Origin: Lachnospiraceae bacterium
GTDB lineage: Bacteria > Bacillota > Clostridia > Lachnospirales > Lachnospiraceae
Reading direction: 5' to 3'
Assembly: GCA_009911195.1 (NCBI GenBank)
Contig: QXWV01000034.1
Location: 1 to 47,204 of the forward strand
Length of the DNA: 47,204 nucleotides
Shown: piece by piece, positions 15,900-24,149 of the stretch
How the letters are laid out: every line of letters starts with the position of its first letter
How positions within the stretch are numbered: the first letter of the stretch is position 1
Translations under genes and position numbers: made by a program
Notes under the pieces: model-generated
What the model saw: the letters and a program-made list of their open reading frames with translations, nothing else
What the model was told of the DNA's origin: nothing
Database searches by the model: none

Positions 15900-15956
15900 C
15901 TTTTCCTTATAGGAAAGGCCGGTTTTCTCCGGAGCAGGCTTGGTGTAATGAAATAG

Positions 15957-16028
15957 TGGGCTATCGCCAAGCGGTAAGGCACAGGACTTTGACTCCTGCA
16001 TTCGCTGGTTCGAATCCAGCTAGCCCAG
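15957..16028 (+). tRNA. tRNA-Gln (UUG)
   Basis: Acceptor TGGGCTA pairs with TAGCCCA (16021-16027). Anticodon stem CAGGA/TCCTG with loop CTTTGAC gives anticodon TTG. The U1-A72 pair is typical of tRNA-Gln. Confidence 0.95.
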
Positions 16029-16036
16029 TTGAATAT

Positions 16037-16109
16037 GGGGTATTAGCTCAGTCGGTAGAGCACTTGACTTTTAATCAAGTTGTCCGGGGTTCGAATCCCC
16101 GATGCCTCA
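16037..16109 (+). tRNA. tRNA-Lys (UUU)
   Basis: Acceptor GGGGTAT pairs with ATGCCTC (16102-16108) using two G-U wobbles. Anticodon stem CTTGA/TCAAG with loop CTTTTAA gives anticodon TTT. Confidence 0.93.
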
Positions 16110-16118
16110 TGATAAAGC

Positions 16119-16156
16119 AACATCTTTATCCGATGGATGGAAGATGTTCTTTTTTT
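16119..16156 (+). terminator. Rho-independent terminator of the tRNA cluster
   Basis: AACATCTT (16119-16126) pairs with AAGATGTT (16141-16148), followed by CTTTTTTT, 9 nt after tRNA-Lys. Confidence 0.88.
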
Positions 16157-16226
16157 GTTGCGCGAGGCATAGATGCACAAAAAGCGTATATGGGATTAGC
16201 CATTTTACGGTATGTGCCCCGTGTGT

Positions 16227-16290
16227 CAAGTTTGTGTCCGCATGGCATCCACAAACTTGCGATGCACAATAAGCCGTGCAGAAATGGAGG
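16227..16290 (+). promoter_or_regulatory. Candidate pseudoknot leader element before the MATE gene (copy 1)
   Basis: CAAGTTTGTG (16227-16236) pairs with CACAAACTTG (16250-16259). The 13-nt loop contains GCATGGC (16240-16246), which can pair with GCCGTGC (16273-16279) through seven pairs, one U-G. GGAGG (16286-16290) follows 6 nt later. Copy 2 at 24563-24625 has the same geometry. No known riboswitch class is recognised. Confidence 0.55.
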
Positions 16291-16296
16291 ATAAAG

Positions 16297-17658
16297 ATGG
16301 AAGTACAACAGGAAAACAAAATGGGTGTTATGCCAGTGAATAAGCTTTTGCTGTCAATGTCGCTGCCAATCATGATATCAATGCTTGTGCAGGCTCTGTA
16401 TAATATTGTTGACAGCATTTTCGTGGCGAAAATAAGTGAGAATGCATTGACTGCTGTATCGCTGGCATTTCCTATCCAGAGTCTTATGATTGCTACGGCT
16501 ACAGGGACTGGCGTAGGGGTAAATGCTATTTTATCGAAATCCTTAGGGGAAAAGAATTTTGAAAAAGCAAACCGGGCTGCAGTGAACGGGGTATTCCTTG
16601 CCCTGGTGTCATATGTTTTGTTTGTTATTGTGGGATTGGTGGTGACAATGCCTTTTTACCGCAGCCAGACGGCGGATGCAGAAATACTTGCGTATGGGAA
16701 GCAATATCTGACCATCGTATGTGTAGCGTCTATAGGGCTTTTTACCCAGATAATTTTTGAGCGGCTTTTGCAGTCTACGGGAAAAACCATTTATACGATG
16801 ATTACGCAGGGGACTGGGGCGATTATCAACATTATATTGGACCCGATTTTGATTTTTGGCATGCTTGGTTTTCCGGCAATGGGTGTGGCTGGGGCGGCAG
16901 CAGCAACTGTAGTCGGGCAAATCGTAGGCGGCATAATGGGGATTGTGATTAATGAGAAGGTGAACCATGAAATAAAACTGGCATGGAAAGGCTTTAGGCC
17001 CAATCTGCAGATGATAGGCGGAATTTATAAAGTGGGTGTTCCATCCATTATCATGCAGGCTATTGGCTCGCTGATGACCTATGGAATGAACCTGATACTG
17101 ATTTCCTTCACCTCTACGGCAACAGCAGTGTTTGGCGTATATTTTAAGCTGCAAAGTTTTATCTTTATGCCAATATTCGGGCTAAATAACGGTATGATTC
17201 CAATCATCGCTTATAACTATGGGGCAGGAAAAAAGGAACGGCTGATAAAAACTATGAAACTGAGTATAGCTTATGCGATGACGGTGATGGCGATAGGGTT
17301 TCTTATATTCCAAACTTTGCCCCAAGTGCTTTTGCAGTGGTTTAATGCATCCGACAGGATGATGGAAATCGGCATTCCTGCTCTTCGCATCATCAGCATA
17401 AGCTTTTTACTGGCCGGTTTTTGCATCATTTGCGGTTCTGTTTTCCAGGCTCTCGGAAATGGGGTTTACAGTATGGTAGTTTCTATCGCAAGGCAGCTTG
17501 TAGTACTGCTTCCGGTGGCTTTCCTGCTGTCCCGGCTGGGAAATGTGAATTATGTATGGTGGGCATTCCCCATTGCGGAGCTGATGTCCCTGGCATTGTC
17601 CACTTTCTTTTTATTCCGCATCTATCATAAGATTATTAAACATATTTCCGAAAATTAG
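16297..17658 (+). CDS. MATE-family multidrug/metabolite exporter
   Basis: A 12-segment inner-membrane antiporter (453 aa) coupling cation influx to export of cationic drugs or metabolites. The N-terminus (MGVMPVNKLLLSMSLPIMISMLVQALYNIVDSIFVA) is the hallmark of the bacterial NorM/DinF-like group. Hydrophobic segments recur through the protein, with ALTAVSLAFPIQ and GAGKKERLIKTM as further family-typical stretches near the repeat boundaries. Start 16297 is chosen for GGAGG (16286-16290); the frame opens upstream at a GTG (16276) inside the leader element. A candidate pseudoknot leader directly precedes the ribosome site, so translation may be controlled. Substrate cannot be predicted. Confidence 0.88.
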   Translation: MEVQQENKMGVMPVNKLLLSMSLPIMISMLVQALYNIVDSIFVAKISENALTAVSLAFPIQSLMIATATGTGVGVNAILSKSLGEKNFEKANRAAVNGVFLALVSYVLFVIVGLVVTMPFYRSQTADAEILAYGKQYLTIVCVASIGLFTQIIFERLLQSTGKTIYTMITQGTGAIINIILDPILIFGMLGFPAMGVAGAAAATVVGQIVGGIMGIVINEKVNHEIKLAWKGFRPNLQMIGGIYKVGVPSIIMQAIGSLMTYGMNLILISFTSTATAVFGVYFKLQSFIFMPIFGLNNGMIPIIAYNYGAGKKERLIKTMKLSIAYAMTVMAIGFLIFQTLPQVLLQWFNASDRMMEIGIPALRIISISFLLAGFCIICGSVFQALGNGVYSMVVSIARQLVVLLPVAFLLSRLGNVNYVWWAFPIAELMSLALSTFFLFRIYHKIIKHISEN

Positions 17659-17659
17659 C

Positions 17660-17707
17660 TTGACAATTTCCAAAGAATGGTATAGTATATGCTGGAAAAC
17701 GATTTCT
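17660..17707 (+). promoter_or_regulatory. Promoter and operator of lacI-1
   Basis: TTGACA (17660-17665) with possible -10 boxes TATAGT (17681-17686, short spacer) or TAGTAT (17683-17688, 17-nt spacer). GAAAACGATTTC (17695-17706) is a near-palindrome of LacI/CcpA operator type and closely resembles the glgP operator. This suggests autoregulation. Confidence 0.6.
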
Positions 17708-17758
17708 GACAAAAAATAGTCAAGATGTTTTCGGATTAGAAGAAAAGGAAGTGTCGTC

Positions 17759-18748
17759 ATGATATCAATTAGAGATGTGGCGAAACACGCAGGTGTAGCG
17801 ATATCTACGGTTTCCAAGGTGCTGAATAATTATCCAAATGTGAGCGAGGAGACGAGAATAAAAGTAAATGAATCGGTGAAGGAGCTGAATTTTCTCCCTA
17901 ATTCCGTGGCGGCAGCGCTGTCATCCAAACAGGCGGGAAGGATTGCCCTGCTGATAAACCTCAATACCAGGACGCAGGCTATTGACGAAATTGACATGAG
18001 GTATTTGTCGGGGGCTATCAATAAGGCGGCAGAACTGGGAATGGACGTAAATACGTTTTTCTTTTCCATGTTTGAGGGCAAGTCGGAAGAGGAAATCATC
18101 CGCTATCTACGCTCCCAAAGCATTGGAGGGATTATTATTTATGGCCTGTCGAAAAATGATATGGTGCTCCAGGCGGTACTTCAATCCCAGACATTCAAAG
18201 CAGTAGTGGTGGATGCCCCTATTGTGAATGAAAATACTTCCTGCGTATCCATTAACCAGGAGCAGGCTCAATACGATGTGGCCAGGAAAACGGTTGTGGA
18301 TAATAAATGTAAGAGCATTCTATACATAGCCGGAAAACAAAATGGTTATGTTACAGAAGAAAGGATAAAAGGCATCCGCAGGCTGGCAGAGGATTTTAAA
18401 TTGGACCTGCTTATCCGGGAAGGGGATTTTTCCGAGCGGAAAGCGAGAATGATTGCCTTTGATGATGCGGGAAAGAAGGATGCTATTGTATGTGCTTCCG
18501 ATTTGATGGCAATCGGAGCCATGCGGGCATTGACGGAAATGGATATTTTCCGTCCGGTATGCGGATTTGACGGGATTACGCTGATGGGATATGCCGGGAA
18601 GCAGATGAATACCGTTAGGCAGGGGTTTGCGGAGATATCGGAAGCGGCAGTGGAAGAGATACATTATCTGCTGAACGGAGGAGAGGGAAGGAAGCTGGCT
18701 CTGGATTACAGCATTGTCAGGATGCAATATATGGACATTATAAGTTAA
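17759..18748 (+). CDS. LacI-family transcriptional regulator (lacI-1)
   Basis: A DNA-binding repressor or activator of 329 aa. The N-terminal helix-turn-helix reads ISIRDVAKHAGVAISTVSKVLNNYPNVSEETR. The hinge helix carries NSVAAALSS, with the Leu that intercalates at the central CG step of LacI-family operators. The ligand-binding domain follows (ALLINLNTR, then GGIIIYGL, AIVCASDLMAIGAMRAL, GFDGI), but it is somewhat degenerate and ends early, so the effector may be unusual. AAGGAAG lies about 10 nt before the ATG. It stands between the MATE exporter and glycogen phosphorylase, and CG-centred operator sequences occur in front of both itself and glgP, making glgP the likely target. Confidence 0.88.
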   Translation: MISIRDVAKHAGVAISTVSKVLNNYPNVSEETRIKVNESVKELNFLPNSVAAALSSKQAGRIALLINLNTRTQAIDEIDMRYLSGAINKAAELGMDVNTFFFSMFEGKSEEEIIRYLRSQSIGGIIIYGLSKNDMVLQAVLQSQTFKAVVVDAPIVNENTSCVSINQEQAQYDVARKTVVDNKCKSILYIAGKQNGYVTEERIKGIRRLAEDFKLDLLIREGDFSERKARMIAFDDAGKKDAIVCASDLMAIGAMRALTEMDIFRPVCGFDGITLMGYAGKQMNTVRQGFAEISEAAVEEIHYLLNGGEGRKLALDYSIVRMQYMDIIS

Positions 18749-18822
18749 GGCCAATGCCATTGATTCAAAGGTTAGGAATATTTAGGGGAATTCCACAAAA
18801 TTTCTTGAAAAAAATGTGGAAA

Positions 18823-18846
18823 TTGACAGTTGCCGAAAACGTTTTC
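18823..18846 (+). promoter_or_regulatory. -35 box and perfect LacI-type operator upstream of glgP
   Basis: TTGACA at 18823-18828 is followed by the perfect palindrome GAAAACGTTTTC (18835-18846) in the spacer. The downstream -10 is unclear (CATGAT with a 19-nt spacer). A second possible promoter with TATAAT at 18915-18920 lies close to the gene. Confidence 0.65.
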
Positions 18847-18941
18847 CCATGATAACTTATTAAGTGGGCAGCAGTGGCATAAAAAGGATGTAATTGCGGC
18901 AGATAGGGAGATAATATAATATAAAGAGTGGAGGTAGAACA

Positions 18942-21251
18942 ATGTCAGACCAAAAGAATATGCAGACAGATGTATTGATTTTAAACATGGAGCATCAGCT
19001 AGAAGAATTGGCGGCTGATATGTTTGGGAAGGGCCTGGAAGGACTGGAAGACAGGGAAGTATACTATTGCCTATTGGAGTTTACCAAAAGGTTGATGGAG
19101 GTTTCTGAAAGGATTGAAGGGGAAAAGAAGATATACTATATCTCCGCGGAATTTTTAATTGGAAAGCTGCTTTCCAACAATTTAATTAATTTGGGGATTT
19201 ACGATAAAGCGGCATCTATTTTGGAAAAGAAGGGCAAAGACATTACAAGGATTGAAGAAATGGAGCCGGAACCGTCTCTTGGGAACGGAGGGCTGGGAAG
19301 GCTTGCAGCATGCTTCCTGGACTCCATAGCAACACTTGGCCTGCCCGGGGAAGGGATTGGGTTAAATTACCACTATGGGCTTTTTAAGCAGGTATTTAAG
19401 GATGGCCTCCAGACAGCGGAAAAGAATGAATGGATAGAAGACCGCTCCTGGCTGAAAAGGACGGATATTACCTTTGATATATGTTTTGGAAAGAAAAAAG
19501 TGGTTTCACGCCTCTACGATATTGATGTGGTAGGGTATGATAACGGTGTGAATAAACTGCGCCTGTTCGATATCGAATCTTTGGATGAGAGCATTGTGAA
19601 AAAAGGAATCGACTTTGATAAGGAGGAAATTGAGAAAAACCTGACCTTATTCCTTTATCCGGATGATTCCGACGAAGCGGGAAATCTTTTGCGCATTTAT
19701 CAGCAGTATTTTATGGTAAGCAATGCAGCACAGCTTATTTTACGGGAAATGAAAGAGAAAAAGTATGATTTGCGCAGAATGTATGACCATGCGGTTATTC
19801 AGATTAATGACACCCATCCAACTATGGTAATCCCGGAATTAATCCGTATTCTGGTAGAGGATAAAGCATTTACCATGGATGAGGCGATAGAAGTGGTGAG
19901 CAAGACTTGTGCTTATACTAACCATACGATTTTGGCAGAAGCCCTGGAGAAATGGCCATTGGAATATTTGGAGAAGGTAGTTCCCCAGCTTGTGCCGATT
20001 ATTAAAGAACTGGATAAAAAAGTCCGGGAAAAATATGATGACCCTAAGGTTCAGATTATCGATGAGGATGACAGGGTGCATATGGCCCATATTGATATCC
20101 ACTATGGATTCTCGGTAAATGGGGTGGCGGCTATCCACACGGAGATTCTAAAAGATACAGAGCTTCATGCATTTTATAAAATTTATCCGGAAAAGTTCAA
20201 TAATAAGACAAATGGCATTACTTTCCGCAGATGGCTGCTGGCTTGTAACAGGGAACTGGCAGGGCTTTTATCCCGTACTATTGGTGACGGGTACAAGAAA
20301 GATGCGGCTAAGCTTGAAAAATTGTTGGATTTTGCCGATGACCAAGGTGTGCTGGATACCCTGGCAGAAATCAAGGAATTAAAGAAGAAGGAGCTGGCAG
20401 CCTATGTAAAGGAAAAAGAGGGTGTTGCCTTAAACCCGGATTCCATTTTTGACATCCAGATTAAAAGGCTTCATGAATACAAACGCCAGCAGATGAATGC
20501 CCTTTATATTATCCATAAATATTTGGAAATCAAGAGGGGGAAAAAGCCTTCTACGCCGTTAACGTTTATTTTCGGCGCTAAGGCAGCTCCGGCTTATATT
20601 ATTGCACAGGATATCATCCATCTGATTCTCGTGCTGCAGGAAATTATTAATAATGACCCGGAAGTCAGCCCTTATATGACCATTCTGATGGTGGAAAACT
20701 ATAACGTAAGCTATGCGGAAAAGCTGATTCCGGCCTGCGATATTTCCGAGCAGATTTCCTTGGCTTCCAAGGAGGCTTCTGGAACGGGGAACATGAAATT
20801 TATGTTAAACGGCGCCATTACGTTGGGGACTTCCGATGGGGCAAACGTGGAAATCCATGAGCTGGTAGGAGATGACAATATTTATATTTTCGGTGAGAAA
20901 TCGGAAACGGTCATTGCACATTATGCGGCTGAGGATTATAAATCCAAGAAATACTATGACAAGAGCCCGGTGATTAAAGAAGCAGTGGATTTTATTGTGG
21001 GTAAGGAAGCGCTTAAAGTAGGCCATAAAGAGAATCTGGAAAGATTATATAAAGAACTTCTGAATAAGGATTGGTTCATGACGCTGCTTGACCTGGAGGA
21101 TTACATCGCAGCAAAGGACAGGATTTTTAAAGATTATGAAGACAGGCAGAAATGGAAGAAGATGATGCTTGTAAACATTGCAAAAGCTGGCTTCTTCTCT
21201 TCCGACAGGACGATTGCGGAGTACAATGGGGATATCTGGAAGCTGAAATAA
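18942..21251 (+). CDS. glgP: Glycogen/maltodextrin phosphorylase
   Basis: A PLP-dependent GT35 enzyme releasing glucose 1-phosphate from the non-reducing ends of alpha-1,4-glucans in the cytoplasm. The 769-aa length suits bacterial glycogen phosphorylases. Visible landmarks are [19 protein letters not shown] near residue 110, NDTHPTM near 290, [16 protein letters not shown] near 390, [14 protein letters not shown] near 505 and the PLP site [15 protein letters not shown] with Lys near 619. [10 protein letters not shown] follows. GGAGG precedes the ATG. It is monocistronic, with a LacI-type operator in its leader and lacI-1 immediately upstream. It complements malQ and the ABC importers further along the window in alpha-glucan use. 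Confidence 0.95.
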   Translation: MSDQKNMQTDVLILNMEHQLEELAADMFGKGLEGLEDREVYYCLLEFTKRLMEVSERIEGEKKIYYISAEFLIGKLLSNNLINLGIYDKAASILEKKGKDITRIEEMEPEPSLGNGGLGRLAACFLDSIATLGLPGEGIGLNYHYGLFKQVFKDGLQTAEKNEWIEDRSWLKRTDITFDICFGKKKVVSRLYDIDVVGYDNGVNKLRLFDIESLDESIVKKGIDFDKEEIEKNLTLFLYPDDSDEAGNLLRIYQQYFMVSNAAQLILREMKEKKYDLRRMYDHAVIQINDTHPTMVIPELIRILVEDKAFTMDEAIEVVSKTCAYTNHTILAEALEKWPLEYLEKVVPQLVPIIKELDKKVREKYDDPKVQIIDEDDRVHMAHIDIHYGFSVNGVAAIHTEILKDTELHAFYKIYPEKFNNKTNGITFRRWLLACNRELAGLLSRTIGDGYKKDAAKLEKLLDFADDQGVLDTLAEIKELKKKELAAYVKEKEGVALNPDSIFDIQIKRLHEYKRQQMNALYIIHKYLEIKRGKKPSTPLTFIFGAKAAPAYIIAQDIIHLILVLQEIINNDPEVSPYMTILMVENYNVSYAEKLIPACDISEQISLASKEASGTGNMKFMLNGAITLGTSDGANVEIHELVGDDNIYIFGEKSETVIAHYAAEDYKSKKYYDKSPVIKEAVDFIVGKEALKVGHKENLERLYKELLNKDWFMTLLDLEDYIAAKDRIFKDYEDRQKWKKMMLVNIAKAGFFSSDRTIAEYNGDIWKLK

Positions 21252-21275
21252 GGATGGCAGGAAATGGGGATTTTT

Positions 21276-21368
21276 AAAGGGCTGAACATGTGAGGAAAAA
21301 TCATTTGCCACCCATTTGCCACCCGTTCAGTGGAAAAGGTGCGGATAAATAGAAAAAGGGCTGAACAT
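21276..21368. repeat. Direct and tandem repeats at the left edge of the integrative element
   Basis: AAAGGGCTGAACAT occurs at 21276-21289 and 21355-21368. Between them CATTTGCCACC is tandemly repeated at 21302-21312 and 21313-21323. Their place, just beyond the integrase gene, fits attachment-site or integrase arm-binding sequences; this is inference. Confidence 0.5.
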
Positions 21369-21389
21369 TTTCAAAGGTGTTCAGCCCTT
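21350..21389 (-). terminator. Rho-independent terminator of the integrase gene
   Basis: On the minus strand AAGGGCTGAACA pairs with TGTTCAGCCCTT (12 bp, 21389-21378 with 21367-21356) and is followed by TTTCT. Confidence 0.85.
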
Positions 21390-21399
21390 GGCTATTTAA

Positions 21400-22665
21400 T
21401 TACGATAAGCCGGCTCGCGTAGCGTAGCGGCGTTCGTTGTTTACTGCTTTTTCAAAAATGTCCACGGCAGATTTCTGCATGGATTCCGTGTTGAATGTAT
21501 AGGTGCCCAGGGTTGTTGCTATGTCTTTGTGCCCCAGGCGCTCCATGACTGTCTTAGGGTTTACGCCGTTTTCGGCCAGAATCGTGCCATGCGTATGCCT
21601 TAAGCAGTGCGCATGGAATAGGGGAATCCCCAGCTGCTTACGTATAATTTGCACACAGCAATTGGGGAATGACCAGGGTGTTATGATTTTCCCATTCGGG
21701 GATACGCACAACGGCATGATTTCCCTATACCCCGTCCCTGTTTCCATGTAGGCCGGGAACTGCTTAATTGTGTTGCCGGAAGTCACATAGGTCTTTAAAT
21801 AGTCCGGGCCATATTTTAGCTGGCACTCTTTGCGTTGCCGGATAGCTTCCTTTAATTCCGCTTCCAATACGGCACCGATTTTCAGGGTACGGTATGAGTC
21901 ATATTTAGGGGGGCGAAAACACCAATCGGGCCCTATCTTGACCAGCTGCTTGTTGATGCTTATCTCGTGCCTGGAAAAATCAACATCATCCATCAGGTCT
22001 AATGCAAAAGTCTCGCCAATCCGCGTACCCGTATAATAAGGAACGGTAAAGGACAAATGGTATTTGTTACCTTTTGGGAAGCGTTCCAGTATCCTTGAGA
22101 AATCTTCATTGGAGCATATATATTCATTCAGCTCCTTTGCTTTCACATCAATAGGCATTTTCCCAATCTTAACAGGCGCGCATGGGTTGCACCGGATATA
22201 GCCTAAGGGGAGTATCGCATAATTCATGGCGCTGCTTAAACATCCAAGGTATCCCCTTATGGATTCGCGGGCGGAGCCGTCAGCCTTCAGGCTATCCACC
22301 CATGCCTGGACAATGTCGGGCGAGTATTGGAAAGATTCTAATTTATATATCCCGAACTTTGGCTTTATCTTTCCTTCGATTTTCTGCCTGTAAGCCCGGT
22401 AGGTCTGATATGTATACCCATGGTCAATATTTTTCCTGATGGCATTTTCCAGCCAATAGTCGAGGTAATCGGAGACGCTTAGGCTGCTTGGGGAGAAGGT
22501 GCGCCCTGTTTCGTTATACTCGGCAATGGCTTTTGCCCTCGCAGCAACGGCCTCCTTCTGGGTCTTGAACCCGCCCTTTTCCACTTTATTGCGTTCACCG
22601 TTAATTTTAGCGGTATCAAAATAGTATGACCATGTTTTCCCCCTTTTTCTTACGCCTTCCGCCAT
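21400..22665 (-). CDS. int: Tyrosine-type site-specific integrase
   Basis: Phage/ICE-type recombinase (421 aa). The N-terminal arm-binding domain (RKRGKTWSYYFDTAKINGERNKVEKGGFKTQKEA) is the AP2-like fold of Tn916/phage integrases. A SAM-like core-binding domain follows (~65-160). The catalytic domain carries Arg in YTGTRIGE, HxxR in HAHCLRHTHG, LGHKDIATTLGTYTF with the second His and the nucleophilic Tyr. The start at 22665 follows AGGAGG (22680-22675) by 9 nt; the ATG at 22674 touches the SD and is unsuitable. All catalytic residues are present, so the protein may still be active even though the rest of the element is reduced. Confidence 0.92.
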   Translation of the reverse strand: MAEGVRKRGKTWSYYFDTAKINGERNKVEKGGFKTQKEAVAARAKAIAEYNETGRTFSPSSLSVSDYLDYWLENAIRKNIDHGYTYQTYRAYRQKIEGKIKPKFGIYKLESFQYSPDIVQAWVDSLKADGSARESIRGYLGCLSSAMNYAILPLGYIRCNPCAPVKIGKMPIDVKAKELNEYICSNEDFSRILERFPKGNKYHLSFTVPYYTGTRIGETFALDLMDDVDFSRHEISINKQLVKIGPDWCFRPPKYDSYRTLKIGAVLEAELKEAIRQRKECQLKYGPDYLKTYVTSGNTIKQFPAYMETGTGYREIMPLCVSPNGKIITPWSFPNCCVQIIRKQLGIPLFHAHCLRHTHGTILAENGVNPKTVMERLGHKDIATTLGTYTFNTESMQKSAVDIFEKAVNNERRYATRAGLS

Positions 22666-22728
22666 GAAAACCATCCTCCTTTTTTGGGTATAAAAATAAC
22701 AGCCAGCGCATTTTACGCTTGCAGGCTG

Positions 22729-22780
22729 CCCCCGGAGGTGGTACAATAATTTTGTCTTTTTTGGGTGTCACCTTCGGGGG
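22729..22780. repeat. Large inverted repeat in the integrase leader
   Basis: CCCCCGGAGGTG (22729-22740) and CACCTTCGGGGG (22769-22780) pair at 11 of 12 positions, the twelfth being a wobble. It lies 64 nt upstream of the integrase start and could form a leader hairpin. Confidence 0.5.
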
Positions 22781-22787
22781 ATATCTT

Positions 22788-22820
22788 AGGCCGCCCGGTG
22801 CTGGTAACGCCGGGCGGTCT
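22788..22820 (+). terminator. GC-rich hairpin between integrase and antitoxin genes
   Basis: AGGCCGCCCGG (22788-22798) pairs with CCGGGCGGTCT (22810-22820). The short T-rich tail (TTCTGTT) is on the + strand although flanking genes are on the minus strand, so the direction of action is uncertain. Confidence 0.45.
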
Positions 22821-22860
22821 TTCTGTTATGTCAATGGCACATATTCCGTGTTCATAGGGA

Positions 22861-23079
22861 TTAATCCCATTCTATATCTTTTTCGTTTGTAAATTCATGG
22901 CAGTCGGGGTCATTCCGGATTGCTTCAAGCATTTGGATGTCTATGCTATCGGGCTCTTCTTCCTCAATATCTTCCCAGGAAGGGGCATATTTCTTTTCAA
23001 TTAGCTTCCAAAAACTTTCCGCGTCATTATCGGTCATTACGGTAACGGCCCCGATGATTTTTTCCTTTACTGGCGTCAT
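22861..23079 (-). CDS. Probable antitoxin of a RelE/ParE-type module
   Basis: A 72-aa acidic protein (MTPVKEKIIGAVTVMTDNDAESFWKLIEKKY, then a Glu-rich central stretch and an acidic C-terminus). The N-terminus with its regularly spaced hydrophobics suggests a short DNA-binding antitoxin fold. Identification rests mainly on its position 1 nt after the toxin gene. GGAGG (23090-23086) lies 6 nt before the ATG at 23079. Toxin-first order is the reverse of most relBE loci but is known in higBA and related systems. Confidence 0.6.
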   Translation of the reverse strand: MTPVKEKIIGAVTVMTDNDAESFWKLIEKKYAPSWEDIEEEEPDSIDIQMLEAIRNDPDCHEFTNEKDIEWD

Positions 23080-23080
23080 G

Positions 23081-23317
23081 CTATACCTCCTTGTAGACCT
23101 GTCCTCTGTTATCAATTCTTTCTATTAATAGTATGTTCCCGTTTCTGTCAAAAATAACCCTGTAGTCGCCGACCCTAAGGCGGTAGCCGTTCCTCCCTTT
23201 CAGCTTTTTCACATCGCCGCCTGGGAGGGTATGGATGGCGGCGATTATCCGGTTCCTTACGGATGCGGTCTGCTTTTTAAGGAACTTTTCAGCCTGTTTT
23301 GAATAATGGATTTCCAA
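23081..23317 (-). CDS. RelE/ParE-superfamily toxin
   Basis: A 78-aa basic protein. Its N-terminus reads MEIHYSKQAEKFLKKQTASVRNRI..., and it ends with KLKGRNGYRLRVGDYRVIFD and ILLIERIDNRGQVYK. This matches the RelE mRNA-interferase fold (LRVGDYRVIF and R-x-x-VYK are diagnostic). It would cleave mRNA on the ribosome when free of antitoxin. The stop is separated by one base from the antitoxin start. Part of the integrative element and probably promotes its retention. Confidence 0.85.
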   Translation of the reverse strand: MEIHYSKQAEKFLKKQTASVRNRIIAAIHTLPGGDVKKLKGRNGYRLRVGDYRVIFDRNGNILLIERIDNRGQVYKEV

Positions 23318-23390
23318 GATGGTCAGCCCTTCCTTTCAATAATAATTTTTGTTAAAAAGCCAGCGGCGGTTTAAACAGCCCGGCTTCAGT

Positions 23391-23612
23391 TCAGGCACCA
23401 TGGGCAAACAGTTCTATTAAATCAACAGAACAGTGCTGGTCATAGTCGCCATTTTTAATATGGTCTATTTCATGTTTGTATGCCATAAGCTGCTGGTTGC
23501 TCCCTATCTTTGAATTAATGATAATGGTGAAACTCATATCGTTGTTGGAAACCACGAAAGACCGTATTGTGGTGGGCATGTCCGCATAATATGTAAAAAT
23601 CCCTTCTTCCAT
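23391..23612 (-). CDS. Short ImmA/IrrE-like protein with HExxH motif
   Basis: A 73-aa protein with the zinc-protease signature HEIDH (in MAYKHEIDHIKNGDYD), as in ImmA/IrrE metallopeptidases that cleave phage-type repressors. It is far shorter than usual (ImmA is about 120 aa or more) but retains the core helix. It is encoded immediately after the Xre repressor, the classical immR-immA arrangement of ICEBs1-like elements. GGGAGGGG precedes the ATG at 23612. It may be a minimal or decayed version. Confidence 0.65.
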   Translation of the reverse strand: MEEGIFTYYADMPTTIRSFVVSNNDMSFTIIINSKIGSNQQLMAYKHEIDHIKNGDYDQHCSVDLIELFAHGA

Positions 23613-23635
23613 AAGAATTCCCCTCCCTCTGAATA

Positions 23636-24019
23636 TCATTCCTTGTTGCTTATTCGGTCAATCATTTCCTTTACGAATTGGATGTCATCCTTTTTTACGT
23701 TCCTGGTTGCATCGAAAAGGACTTTGTATTCTGGATTGGTATATAGAAATTCTGCCAAATCGCGCGTTTCATCGTCCAGATAATATGAACTGCCTTTGTT
23801 TTCTTTATCCTCCATTAAATCTGAACGTTTAATCCTAAAATATTTGCACATGGCATCGACTTTATCCATTCGAGGCGTTTTTGCGCCGCGGCACCATGCA
23901 CTGACGGCAGAAGTACTTACCCCAAGACGATTGGCTAAATCAAGTTGTGTTATGCCGTTAATATGTAGGTAATGGTTTAAATTTTTGGCAAAAAGTGTAT
24001 TGAATTCTTGTTCTGACAT
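23636..24019 (-). CDS. Xre-family repressor (ImmR-like)
   Basis: A 127-aa protein with an N-terminal helix-turn-helix (TQLDLANRLGVSTSAVSAWCRGAKTPRMDKVDAMCKYF, residues ~22-60) and a C-terminal helical dimerisation region. GGGAGG lies 7 nt before the ATG at 24019. It is the last intact gene at the right end of the element, divergent from a promoter carrying three ACTTTAAGT operator copies that are its likely targets. By analogy with phage/ICE immunity repressors it would silence rightward transcription; cleavage by the adjacent HExxH protein would relieve this. Confidence 0.82.
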   Translation of the reverse strand: MSEQEFNTLFAKNLNHYLHINGITQLDLANRLGVSTSAVSAWCRGAKTPRMDKVDAMCKYFRIKRSDLMEDKENKGSSYYLDDETRDLAEFLYTNPEYKVLFDATRNVKKDDIQFVKEMIDRISNKE

Positions 24020-24088
24020 ATGTGAGCCTCCCATAATTAGACTATACGCTAAAAGTTCATAAATTGCAATACAAAAGTAAAAAAATTT

Positions 24089-24133
24089 ACTTTAAGTATT
24101 GACAGTGCACTTAAAGTGGATTATACTTTAAGT
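24089..24133 (+). promoter_or_regulatory. Rightward phage-type promoter with three ACTTTAAGT operators
   Basis: TTGACA (24099-24104), 17-nt spacer, TATACT (24122-24127). ACTTTAAGT at 24089-24097 and 24125-24133, and its reverse complement ACTTAAAGT at 24109-24117, flank and overlap the promoter. The Xre repressor encoded divergently is the obvious binder. Confidence 0.8.
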
Positions 24134-24149
24134 AAATTTAGGGGAGGTA

